Source: Nostoc sp. UHCC 0702 (GTDB lineage: Bacteria; Cyanobacteriota; Cyanobacteriia; Cyanobacteriales; Nostocaceae). From it: DNA of 64,000 bases. The notes beneath the pieces are model-generated. The model searched no databases, was not told the DNA's origin, and was given only the letters and a program-made list of their open reading frames with translations. The first letter of the stretch is position 1. Each line of letters opens with the position of its first letter. The position numbers and the translations under genes are program-made. Shown here in pieces: positions 1 to 7,023 of the stretch. The stretch is from contig CP071065.1 of assembly GCA_017164015.1 (NCBI GenBank), positions 1,636,001 to 1,700,000 on the forward strand. Direction: 5' to 3'.

Positions 1-1041
1 GAAATCATTGAACTGAATGAAAAGCTAGTATCTCATATCTTCAAAACCGTTAAAGGCATCGAATTACATTATCCCTTCCCCCGCCTCACCTACGCCGAAG
101 CGATGGAACGCTACGGTAGCGATAAACCAGATACCCGCTATGGTTTGGAACTAGTGAATGTCTCAGACATCTTAAAAGACTCTGGTTTCAAAGTCTTTCG
201 AGAGGCTGTTGCCAATGGTGGTATAGTCAAAATTCTCCCCATTCCCAACGGTAATGATGTAATTTCTAACGTCAGGATTAAACCAGGCGGCGACATCTTC
301 AAAGAAGCTAGTGAAGCTGGTGCCAAAGGTTTAGCTTACATCCGCGTCAGGGATGACGGTGAAATTGATACCATCGGTGCAATTAAAGACAACCTCAGCG
401 AAGAACAAAAACAGGAAATATTGCGTCGCACAGGTGCAAAAGCCGGACATTTGTTACTATTTGGGGCTGGTGACGCAGCTACCGTTAATAAAACTTTAGA
501 CAGACTGCGGCAAGTTATTGCTAAAGAGTTTAAGTTAATTGACCCCGAAAAAATCAACTTGCTGTGGATTACAGATTTCCCCATGTTCGAGTGGAATGCC
601 GGCGAAAAGCGCCTCGAAGCACTGCATCACCCATTTACAGCACCCCATCCTGACGATTTAAGCGATTTAAAAACAGCCCGCGCCCAAGCTTATGACTTGG
701 TATTTAACGGCTTTGAAGTTGGCGGTGGTAGTCTGCGGATTTATCAGCGAGAAATTCAAGAACAGGTGTTTGAAGCGATCGGTTTATCTCCTGAAGAAGC
801 ACAAAATAAATTTGGCTTTCTCTTGGAAGCATTTGAATATGGTACACCGCCACATGGTGGCATCGCCTATGGTTTAGATCGTTTAGTAATGTTGCTAGCT
901 GGCGAAGAATCAATTCGGGATGTCATTGCCTTTCCGAAGACACAACAAGCACGTTGTTTGTTGACAGATGCACCTTCAGGTGTAGATGTCAAGCAACTGA
1001 AAGAATTACACGTTGCATCAACTTACAAACCAAAATCTTAA
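1..1041 (+). CDS. aspS: Aspartyl-tRNA synthetase, 3' part
   Basis: Charges tRNA-Asp (class II synthetase, cytoplasmic). The reading frame is open from base 1, so the N-terminal anticodon-binding domain and class II motif 1 lie outside the window. Visible are the [12 protein letters not shown] block, the GAD insert domain typical of bacterial AspRS (about the first third of the visible part), [19 protein letters not shown] (motif 2 region), the [10 protein letters not shown] block and the [15 protein letters not shown] motif 3 near the C-terminus. The end [11 protein letters not shown] is the usual family ending region. A GC-rich hairpin follows 30 bases after the stop. Identification is firm; only the 5' boundary is unknown. 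Confidence 0.97.
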   Translation, partial: EIIELNEKLVSHIFKTVKGIELHYPFPRLTYAEAMERYGSDKPDTRYGLELVNVSDILKDSGFKVFREAVANGGIVKILPIPNGNDVISNVRIKPGGDIFKEASEAGAKGLAYIRVRDDGEIDTIGAIKDNLSEEQKQEILRRTGAKAGHLLLFGAGDAATVNKTLDRLRQVIAKEFKLIDPEKINLLWITDFPMFEWNAGEKRLEALHHPFTAPHPDDLSDLKTARAQAYDLVFNGFEVGGGSLRIYQREIQEQVFEAIGLSPEEAQNKFGFLLEAFEYGTPPHGGIAYGLDRLVMLLAGEESIRDVIAFPKTQQARCLLTDAPSGVDVKQLKELHVASTYKPKS

Positions 1042-1070
1042 TCATCAGCTAAGTCCAACAAATCAATATT

Positions 1071-1089
1071 GGCGGGCATCTTGCCCGCC
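1071..1089. terminator. GC-rich hairpin after aspS
   Basis: Perfect 8-bp stem (GGCGGGCA/TGCCCGCC) with a 3-base loop. No clean T-run follows, so it may be a processing or attenuation structure. The same GGCGGGC-type stem recurs in the fold-back region near 29.36-29.42 kb, so it could also be a mobile repeat core. Confidence 0.5.
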
Positions 1090-1221
1090 CCACAATAAAA
1101 TTTATTGCTTCATTTTAGCTGTGTCACGCTACTAGTTCTATTAGACCTAAGTAAGTCGGTGAGAATAAACAGAGCTATGTTACGAAACGTAAATATGCCT
1201 GAAACCCTTACAACTGACCCT

Positions 1222-1320
1222 TACGGGTTCGCCAGTCGCTCATGGGGGGAACCCCCAAGACCGCGCTGGCTCACAACTGACAACTGACAACTGACAACTG
1301 ACAACTGACGACCTTTACCA
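1222..1320. repeat. Dispersed GGTTCG-type repeat plus ACAACTG heptamers
   Basis: Bases 1222-1275 are a copy of a dispersed sequence (GGGTTCGCCAGT, then CCCCCAAGACCG, then CTGGCTCAC) also seen at about 56418-56500 and, reversed, at about 21003-21090. It is followed by tandem ACTGACA units, a heptamer class known as STRR in filamentous cyanobacteria. Apparent ORFs here are repeat translations. The 1042-1395 gap holds nothing else I can support. Confidence 0.6.
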
Positions 1321-1395
1321 GTTAGCTTTATTTGCACCGACCTACTTAAATAAACACAATCTAAAATCTAAAATCCAAAATGGTATAAGGTTTTT

Positions 1396-2148
1396 ATGAA
1401 TGAACCCATAACCTTAACAGAAGATTTGTTACCAGATGTGAGTCATCTGGTGACAGAAGATGATGAACCAGTGGATAATCTACCGTCAGAAAAACAACAA
1501 CGCCTACTCACAGAAACGCTTTATAGTTCTTGGAACGGCCCAAGTAACGCCCAAGGATTTCTAGTGGCTGCTAATGTGGGATTATTTTATAGCAGCAAGC
1601 AACCGTCCATTGTGCCAGATGTATTTTTGAGCCTAGATGTACAGATAGCTGATGACTGGTGGGAAAAAAGACATCGCTCTTATTTCTTTTGGGAGTTTGG
1701 CAAACCGCCAGAGGTAGTAATTGAAATTGTCTCCAATCGAAAAGGCAATGAAACAGGCAGTAAAATACTAGATTATGCCCGGATGCGGATAATGTATTAC
1801 GTTATCTTTGATCCAACTCAGCAGCTTGGCGGTGAAGTTCTACAGATTTACGAGTTGCGCGGACGGCAATATGTACTTATTAATAGTCAATGGTTGACAG
1901 AAGTTGAATTAGGTTTATGTTTGTGGGAAGGCGTATATGAAGGTAAGCGAGATGTTTGGCTGCGGTGGTGTGACGCTGAAGGTAATGTAATTGCCACTGG
2001 TGCTGAACGAGCCGAACAAGAACGCACGCGAGCCGAACAAGAACGCACACGAGCCGAACAAGAGCGAGAAGCTAAAGAAACTGCCCTGCAACGGGCTGAA
2101 CGCTTAACAGCACAGCTACGAGCATTGGGTGTTGAGCCTGAAGCGTGA
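1396..2148 (+). CDS. Uma2-family (DUF820) PD-(D/E)XK protein with charged coiled-coil tail
   Basis: Uma2/DUF820 proteins carry a restriction-endonuclease-like fold and are greatly expanded in cyanobacteria; substrate and role are unknown. Seen here: the SIVPDVFLSLD strand with the family Asp, the PPEVVIEIVS strand carrying the second acidic residue, then RKGNETGSKILDYARM and YVIFDP. From about residue 205 the C-terminus changes to a highly charged helix with tandem AEQERTR units (18-bp DNA repeats near 2008-2062) and ends RAERLTAQLRALGVEPEA, which is usual for this family. Start ATG follows a short AT-rich leader. It is monocistronic, with a perfect hairpin just after the stop. Confidence 0.85.
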   Translation: MNEPITLTEDLLPDVSHLVTEDDEPVDNLPSEKQQRLLTETLYSSWNGPSNAQGFLVAANVGLFYSSKQPSIVPDVFLSLDVQIADDWWEKRHRSYFFWEFGKPPEVVIEIVSNRKGNETGSKILDYARMRIMYYVIFDPTQQLGGEVLQIYELRGRQYVLINSQWLTEVELGLCLWEGVYEGKRDVWLRWCDAEGNVIATGAERAEQERTRAEQERTRAEQEREAKETALQRAERLTAQLRALGVEPEA

Positions 2149-2156
2149 GAGAAGTC

Positions 2157-2190
2157 TTTCCTGTAAAAATTCGGCAATTTTTACAGGAAA
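2157..2190. terminator. Perfect 15-bp hairpin after Uma2 gene
   Basis: TTTCCTGTAAAAATT pairs perfectly with its complement across a 4-base loop and is A/T-flanked on both sides, so it could terminate in either direction. From 2191 to 2525 I see nothing else I can support. Confidence 0.7.
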
Positions 2191-2525
2191 ACAACCAATT
2201 AGAAAGTTTAGTTGGGAATGGATCACGGATTTGATGATGGAAAAAGCTTTTTTTGATTTGGTTTAGAACTAGCTAGGAAAAATTTACACTGCCTACTAAT
2301 ATCGCTAAAACAATTGCAAATATTCCAGCAAGAGAAAACTTTTTCTTTTGTTGTACTTGTTGTTGTAACTTTTATGCCAGGTTCTCTAATATCTGTAAAA
2401 GCACTTTGTCATTTATTTTGTGACAGTTCCAGGTGCGGAATGTGGGTTATAAAATCCAGCTTTTTATTTTCGAGTGTTTCTTGAATCCGTAGCAACAAGT
2501 TTTAATACTATTGACTATTGACTTT

Positions 2526-2813
2526 TCATGAATGATCCAGTCCGGATCTTTTTCTGGCGTAGTATTTGTCTCGTTCATGTCGGTTTACCCACCAAATTCG
2601 GCATACTTCGCAGAAATCTGCGTCAAATCCAGGAATTTTAGTGTGTTCGCATGGTTGTTTGGCTATACCGCCTGATTCAGAAATCCAGACTAATTCCTGA
2701 GTTGGCTTACTCTGAGTCTTCAAGATACTCGTCGCTATTTGAGTCTGTTCCGTCGTTGTCATCTTCTGTGTTTCCGACATAGTGCTGTTGGTTATCGTTG
2801 CTTGGGTCAACAT
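2526..2813 (-). CDS. Small putative zinc-ribbon protein, unknown function
   Basis: Not recognised. The 95-residue reading frame has a low-complexity Thr/Gln-rich first half (about residues 1-45) and a compact second half with a possible metal-binding pattern: CEH, about 13 residues, then CEVC, followed by RIWWVNRH and a basic C-terminus (KYYARKRSG). The C-x-H...C-x-x-C arrangement is hard to get by chance and suggests a real small protein or the remnant of a larger one. Internal ATGs at residues 12 and 18 are alternative starts. It is isolated between repeat-rich gaps. Confidence 0.45.
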   Translation of the reverse strand: MLTQATITNSTMSETQKMTTTEQTQIATSILKTQSKPTQELVWISESGGIAKQPCEHTKIPGFDADFCEVCRIWWVNRHERDKYYARKRSGLDHS

Positions 2814-2842
2814 CTACCACCCAACTATAGCAGTCCTAAATC

Positions 2843-3005
2843 ATATCAAGTTCGGCTAATTACTTACGATATAGTCGGTTTGCTTGGTAATAGGTAATGG
2901 GTAATGGGTAATGGGTAATAGGTAATACTCAAAACCAATTACCAATTACCAATTACCAATTACCGACCTCCACAGATATCATAAGTGTTTAAACGGACAT
3001 GATAT
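2843..3005. repeat. Fold-back element, family A, copy 1
   Basis: About 163 bp. The ends are imperfect inverted repeats (ATATCAAGTTCGG on the left; reverse complement of the right end ATATCATGTCCGT). Subterminal CTAATTACTTACGATATAG pairs with the complement of the right arm. The core is two opposed heptamer runs, GGTAATG on the left and CCAATTA on the right, so the whole unit can fold back. Further copies are at 6429-6584 and 18920-19103. No ORF. Confidence 0.8.
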
Positions 3006-3020
3006 CATTCGTGAGAAACA

Positions 3021-3053
3021 AGATCCTCGACTTATAAAAGAAGTCGGGGATCT
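3021..3053. repeat. GATCCCCGACTT-type hairpin repeat, copy 1
   Basis: Palindromic unit: AGATCCTCGACTT, 7-base loop, AAGTCGGGGATCT. Related units are at 15123-15156, 16041-16073 and 29503-29535. It lies 16 bases beyond a family A fold-back end. It could act as a bidirectional terminator. The rest of 2814-3143 shows nothing else. Confidence 0.65.
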
Positions 3054-3143
3054 GAAGCTTTCAATTACACAAATCAAATAGGATTGTAATCAGTATAGTT
3101 TGGATCGCGGATGTTGATAATTATTGTTATCTTTGAAGAGATT

Positions 3144-3683
3144 TTATAGCTTTTCAAGGCACTTACTTAAGTGTGGATACAAAGCAAGAATTAGTCCACA
3201 ATGATTGCATTTAGTTAATAGAGTAAAGCAAAGGTTTATTTTTAGTAAAGATAACGCACAAGAACGGAGTTTGGTCTGGAAAAAGCCTTTGAGGATGATT
3301 CGTTGGAGTGAAGGTTTTTTCACTAACCTGATGGCTTTGGTGACATCTAGCCACTGGCGTTGTCTTTTACCAGCTTCGGGATATTCTTCACAAACCATTT
3401 CTACTGGCATTAAATACATCTGAACCTGGTAGATTTTACCTCGTTTACGATACTTGTAAGAACCTAGTTTATTGAAATTTACCTGCCCAATTATTCCAGC
3501 TTCTTCCCAAGCTTCTTTGGCTGCGGAATCAGCCGCACTCATGCCATTAACAATGCCACCTTTGGGAATTACCCAGTTTTGGCGATCGCGGGTTGTAATC
3601 AGCAATATTTCAATTTTTCCGTTGTTCACTCTATAAGGAATTACCCCGGATTGCTTAAAAGCTTTGCTGACTTTTCGACTCAT
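3144..3683 (-). CDS. Nudix hydrolase, DIPP/Ap4A-type
   Basis: Nudix enzymes cleave nucleoside diphosphates linked to another group; the PKGG entry to the box resembles the diadenosine/diphosphoinositol polyphosphate subgroup. The Nudix box (about residues 42-64) is GGIVNGMSAADSAAKEAWEE followed by AGI: the REUxEE core is KEAWEE, and the position normally holding the first Glu is Met. After about residue 135 (RIILKGFF) the normal fold should end, but the frame continues about 45 residues into a Cys/Leu-rich tail (CALSLLKINLCFTLLTKC) unlike the family, which suggests a 3' frameshift or read-through of an old stop. Monocistronic. Confidence 0.85.
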   Translation of the reverse strand: MSRKVSKAFKQSGVIPYRVNNGKIEILLITTRDRQNWVIPKGGIVNGMSAADSAAKEAWEEAGIIGQVNFNKLGSYKYRKRGKIYQVQMYLMPVEMVCEEYPEAGKRQRQWLDVTKAIRLVKKPSLQRIILKGFFQTKLRSCALSLLKINLCFTLLTKCNHCGLILALYPHLSKCLEKL

Positions 3684-3849
3684 GGGATTTAGATCCTTTG
3701 TAATTCAGCCTTTGTATACTATTTTTTATCCAGAAAATGGGTTGCTGCTACCGGATAGATTTTGATTAAGAAATGTTTTGGCTGTTGAATATTCTTGCAT
3801 AATCTCAAAGAAGATTTATCAGTCCAAATGCGGATGGGGGGATGGGGTG

Positions 3850-3905
3850 AATGACTATTAACTAATGACTATTGACTATTGACTATTGACTATTGACTAT
3901 TGACT
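3850..3905. repeat. ATTGACT heptamer array
   Basis: Five or more tandem copies of a 7-bp unit (GACTATT) ending exactly at the 3' end of the TetR-fusion gene. The preceding 3684-3850 stretch is otherwise unremarkable. Confidence 0.6.
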
Positions 3906-5133
3906 ATGCCGGCTTGTGATCTAAACGAGTTGCTTGTTCTAGTGCTGCTTTTTCTCTGGCTCTTTTGGCGTAAGGTTGTAATTGAGTGCGATCGCAACCT
4001 GTCAAAATACTCAGGTTTTCTAAGCTCATACCTCTCATTAACATTTCTACACACCAGGTGTGTTGTGCTTGGGCGATGGCTGGTGGTTGTCCTTGAGGAG
4101 TTAATAGTCCCTCAGTCCAAGCTTCCCAATGCCTGCTAAGTTCTAATTCTGAGATTGGTTTACCTGCTTCGTCAATAAACATGGCAGTATTACTATCTTT
4201 ACGACTTTTGAGCCATTTGATTAAAGGATTATTGGTGTAAGAACCATAGCGTTTGCCCAAAATCCACTGATTCACTGGTACTTGGCGCACAAGCCCCGGA
4301 GTTGTAATTTGCAGAAAATGCCCCTGAGTATCGTAAATCTGATGTGATAGCTGCAAGTCAATTATTTCTGTAGGAGATAACCCTGCACTAAACAACACAT
4401 ATGCCAATGCATAATCTTGTACACCCAACCTCCTGGCTTGTCTAAGAATTTCGTGAACTAAACCAGCAGGCAAATCAGCTACTTCTTTGGTAATCACATT
4501 TCCTGGTAAAGTGGCTGTTGTTGATTGCGGTGAAGGTGACATGGCTCCATGCAAAAACAACTCCACTAAATTTTCCAGAAAATCATCCCGATTTTCCCAC
4601 AGTTCATGAAATTCACTCGTGAATTCAATCACGGCATATCCCAGGATCATCCCATTCAGCAAACTAGCTAATTTTTCTGCTGGTAGATAGGTGTTTAAGT
4701 CTCCCTGTTGAATTACAGTAACTAAGTACTGTGCGACGTAGCGATTAGCCTCCGTTAATCCTCTACCCAAGGCGCGGCGACTTTCTGCTGGGTATTGATC
4801 AGCTTCACCCACCACAGACCGTACAAATTCTGGTACTCTTTCTAATGCTTGTAAAGTATCACTTGCATAATCTTTCAGCGCTTGGTAAACATTCCCAGGA
4901 GGAGTAGCCCGTCGGATCAGCGACTCACCCAAATTTTTGAAAGCTGCGGATTCTTCTAACACTGCCAAAAGCAATCCATGTTTATTACCAAAATTTCGGA
5001 ATAGGGTCACTTCATTAACTTCTGCTTTTTCAGCAATTTGGCGGGTTGTAGTACCACTGACTCCTTGAGCAGTAAATAACTCAAGTGCTGATTGAATCAG
5101 ACGTTGACGAGCTGAAATAGGTTGCAAAGACAT
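3904..5133 (-). CDS. TetR-family regulator fused to a tyrosine-recombinase-like domain
   Basis: The N-terminus (about residues 5-60) is a TetR/AcrR DNA-binding domain: ARQRLIQSALELF, then TTRQIAEKAEVNEVTLFRNF. Residues about 65-205 fit a helical TetR ligand domain. From about 225 there is an unrelated module that reads like the catalytic half of a phage-type integrase: AGLSPTEIIDLQ in place of the usual G-L-R-x-x-E, AQAQHTWCVEMLMRG in place of HxLRH, and QPYAKRAREKA with a possible nucleophile-position Tyr. The Arg positions are Ser and Cys, so recombinase activity is unlikely. TetR proteins are normally about 200 aa; this is about twice that. It is divergent from the desaturase gene, with palindromes between the two. 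Confidence 0.85.
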   Translation of the reverse strand: MSLQPISARQRLIQSALELFTAQGVSGTTTRQIAEKAEVNEVTLFRNFGNKHGLLLAVLEESAAFKNLGESLIRRATPPGNVYQALKDYASDTLQALERVPEFVRSVVGEADQYPAESRRALGRGLTEANRYVAQYLVTVIQQGDLNTYLPAEKLASLLNGMILGYAVIEFTSEFHELWENRDDFLENLVELFLHGAMSPSPQSTTATLPGNVITKEVADLPAGLVHEILRQARRLGVQDYALAYVLFSAGLSPTEIIDLQLSHQIYDTQGHFLQITTPGLVRQVPVNQWILGKRYGSYTNNPLIKWLKSRKDSNTAMFIDEAGKPISELELSRHWEAWTEGLLTPQGQPPAIAQAQHTWCVEMLMRGMSLENLSILTGCDRTQLQPYAKRAREKAALEQATRLDHKPA

Positions 5134-5140
5134 AAAGATA

Positions 5141-5159
5141 ATGCAAGTGTTACTTGCAT
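5141..5159. promoter_or_regulatory. Operator-like palindrome 1
   Basis: ATGCAAGT-GTT-ACTTGCAT: perfect 8-bp arms around 3 bases, 8 bases upstream of the TetR-fusion start codon. Its position suggests autorepression. Confidence 0.6.
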
Positions 5160-5187
5160 ATAAATCAGATAATTGTTAGAATCTCCA

Positions 5188-5206
5188 ATGTAAGTGATAC
5201 TTGCTC
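5188..5206. promoter_or_regulatory. Operator-like palindrome 2
   Basis: ATGTAAGT-GAT-ACTTGCTC is a second, slightly degenerate copy of the element at 5141, offset 47 bases (start to start) on the desaturase side. Two copies in a divergent intergenic region are typical of TetR control of both genes. Confidence 0.55.
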
Positions 5207-5307
5207 TTTTTTACTGTAACGAACTGCTGTGCAAAGTGCATCAATGCCTGGTGTGGTTCCGCCCAAGAACAAGCAAATCGCTTCAACATCCGTCAACAGG
5301 AGTTTTT

Positions 5308-6165
5308 ATGACCGCAAAACTTTCGGCGATTGCTTCTGAGAGAGGAAATTCTCCTCGGCTCAGTTGGACAAATGTGGCTTTTTTTGCTACATTTCATGTC
5401 TTAGTTCTCCTGGCTCCTTGGTTTTTTTCCTGGTCAGCATTGGGTTTGCTGCTATTTCTCCATTGGTTATTCGGCAGCATTGGTATTTGCCTGGGATATC
5501 ACCGACTGCTGAGCCATAAAAGTTTCCAGGTACCCAAGTGGTTAGAATATGCGATCGCCTTAATTGGAGCGCTTGCTCTCCAAGGCGGGCCAATTTTTTG
5601 GATTGGTGGACACCGCCAGCATCATGCCCACACGGAAGATATCAATTTAGACCCTTACTCTGCCCAGCGCGGGTTTTGGTGGAGCCATATGCTCTGGATT
5701 TTCTACCCACGTGCGGAATTTTTTGATTATGAAATTTATCAAAAATATGCGCCTGACCTAGCACGACAACCATATTATCGCTGGCTGGATCGCTACTTTA
5801 TATTGTTGCAAATTCCTCTGGGACTGCTGCTGTATGTTTTAGGGGGTTGGTCTTTCGTGATTTATGGCATATTTGTCAGGTCAGTTTTGCTTTGGCATTC
5901 GACTTGGTTCGTCAATTCAGCATCACACCTATGGGGTTATCGTACCTTTGATGCCGATGATGGAGCGCGGAATCTCTGGTGGGTATCTCTTTTAACCTAT
6001 GGCGAAGGATGGCACAACAACCATCATACTTATCCACACATGGCAAAATCTGGGTTGCGTTGGTGGGAGATTGACGTAACTTGGTGGAGTATTCAAGTTT
6101 TGAAGATTTTGGGTTTAGCGAAAAAAGTCGTATTACCTCCGTCGCAACGTGTAACTGAAGGATGA
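5308..6165 (+). CDS. Membrane fatty-acid desaturase, DesC/delta-9 type
   Basis: Introduces a double bond into acyl chains, in cyanobacteria usually membrane-lipid acyl groups, using a di-iron centre. All three His boxes are present: HRLLSH (65-70), HRQHH (102-106) and HNNHH (236-240), with hydrophobic segments around residues 22-60 and 185-215. Length of 285 aa is normal. I chose ATG 5308 because AGGAG sits 7-11 bases before it; an in-frame ATG at 5194 would add 38 non-conserved residues and run through operator 2. Expression is probably controlled by the divergent TetR-fusion protein. It resembles but is not close to housekeeping DesC, so the exact substrate is open. Confidence 0.92.
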   Translation: MTAKLSAIASERGNSPRLSWTNVAFFATFHVLVLLAPWFFSWSALGLLLFLHWLFGSIGICLGYHRLLSHKSFQVPKWLEYAIALIGALALQGGPIFWIGGHRQHHAHTEDINLDPYSAQRGFWWSHMLWIFYPRAEFFDYEIYQKYAPDLARQPYYRWLDRYFILLQIPLGLLLYVLGGWSFVIYGIFVRSVLLWHSTWFVNSASHLWGYRTFDADDGARNLWWVSLLTYGEGWHNNHHTYPHMAKSGLRWWEIDVTWWSIQVLKILGLAKKVVLPPSQRVTEG

Positions 6166-6197
6166 TAGGTTATTGTTTGCGTAAGTTTTGAAAAATC

Positions 6198-6347
6198 GTG
6201 ACGGAAGTAACATCAAGCACGACGGAAGTAACATCAAGCACGACGGAAGTAACATCAAGCATGACGGAAGTAACGTCAAGCACGACAGAAGTAACGTCAA
6301 GCATGACGGAAGTAACGTCAAGCACGACGGAAGTAACGTCAAACTAA
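6198..6347 (+). repeat. 21-bp minisatellite, open as a GTG-started TEVTSST heptapeptide ORF
   Basis: About seven tandem 21-bp units (ACGGAAGTAACATCAAGCAC-type). On the plus strand they are in one frame from a GTG (6198) to TAA (6345-6347), giving 49 residues of TEVTSST/TEVTSSM repeats. Unit-to-unit differences are mostly silent (ACA/ACG) or Thr/Met. No ribosome-binding site is visible, so coding is uncertain. The minus-strand ORF here is a shadow. Confidence 0.6.
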
Positions 6348-6428
6348 AAATCTGGTAGTTTCAGCGTCAAACGACGCTGACTTTACTTAGATTTTGACCC
6401 CAATCAAAATTCTTTAAAACAACCTCTA

Positions 6429-6584
6429 ATATCAAGTTCGGCTAATTACTTACGATATAGTCGGTTTGCTTGGTAATAGGTAATGGGTAATAGGTAATAC
6501 TCAAAACCAATTACCAATTACCAATTACCAATTCCCAATTACCGACCTCCACAGATATCATAAGTGTTTAAACGGACATGATAT
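6429..6584. repeat. Fold-back element, family A, copy 2
   Basis: Same ends and subterminal arms as the copy at 2843, but the left heptamer run is shorter (156 bp overall). The internal tandem units therefore vary in number between copies while the arms are conserved. Confidence 0.8.
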
Positions 6585-6662
6585 AAGGGACTTTCATTCT
6601 AAAAAATATCCTAAATAGGTTTCATACCATTTCCAAAAATATCTGCAACACATGAATCATCT

Positions 6663-6904
6663 GTAGGGGCGTACAGCTGTACATTGGTGTCAACTTAACG
6701 TAGAAGCCATGTCTCGCAAGGAACTTAAGTTCCTTGCTAATAGCAAAAGTCATCTGAAGATGACTAAATATCCTCAAAAATCTTGAGTCTACTTCAGTAG
6801 ACTTTAGCTATTAGCCTGAGAATTCATTCCCAGGCGGGTTATGAAGCCAGCAGTTAAACCATCTCTAGCTTAAGTTGACACCAATGACAGCTGTACGCCC
6901 CTAC
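6663..6904. repeat. Large fold-back element with nested hairpins
   Basis: GTAGGGGCGTACAGCTGT at the left matches the complement of the right end through about 35 bp (one indel), ending GTGTCAACTTAA. Between the arms lie at least three smaller palindromes: CAAGGAACTTAAGTTCCTTG, GTCATCTGAAGATGAC and a GAGTCTACTTCAGTAGACTT-like unit. No ORF; MITE-like. The remaining 6905-7023 is the leader of the next gene. Confidence 0.75.
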
Positions 6905-7023
6905 TTGTTTCCAAATACAGACAGAGGTTGTTCTGTCCCCAAGCGGAGATCCCGGTGGGGCACACCATTCTTAATGATTTGGCTAAAATATTCAGTATTA
7001 TCGGTGAGTAAATTGTACACGTT

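Noticed and set aside
6133..6342. Minus-strand Leu/Pro/Ser/Cys repeat ORF
   Set aside because: Antisense of the 21-bp minisatellite; overlaps the desaturase end.
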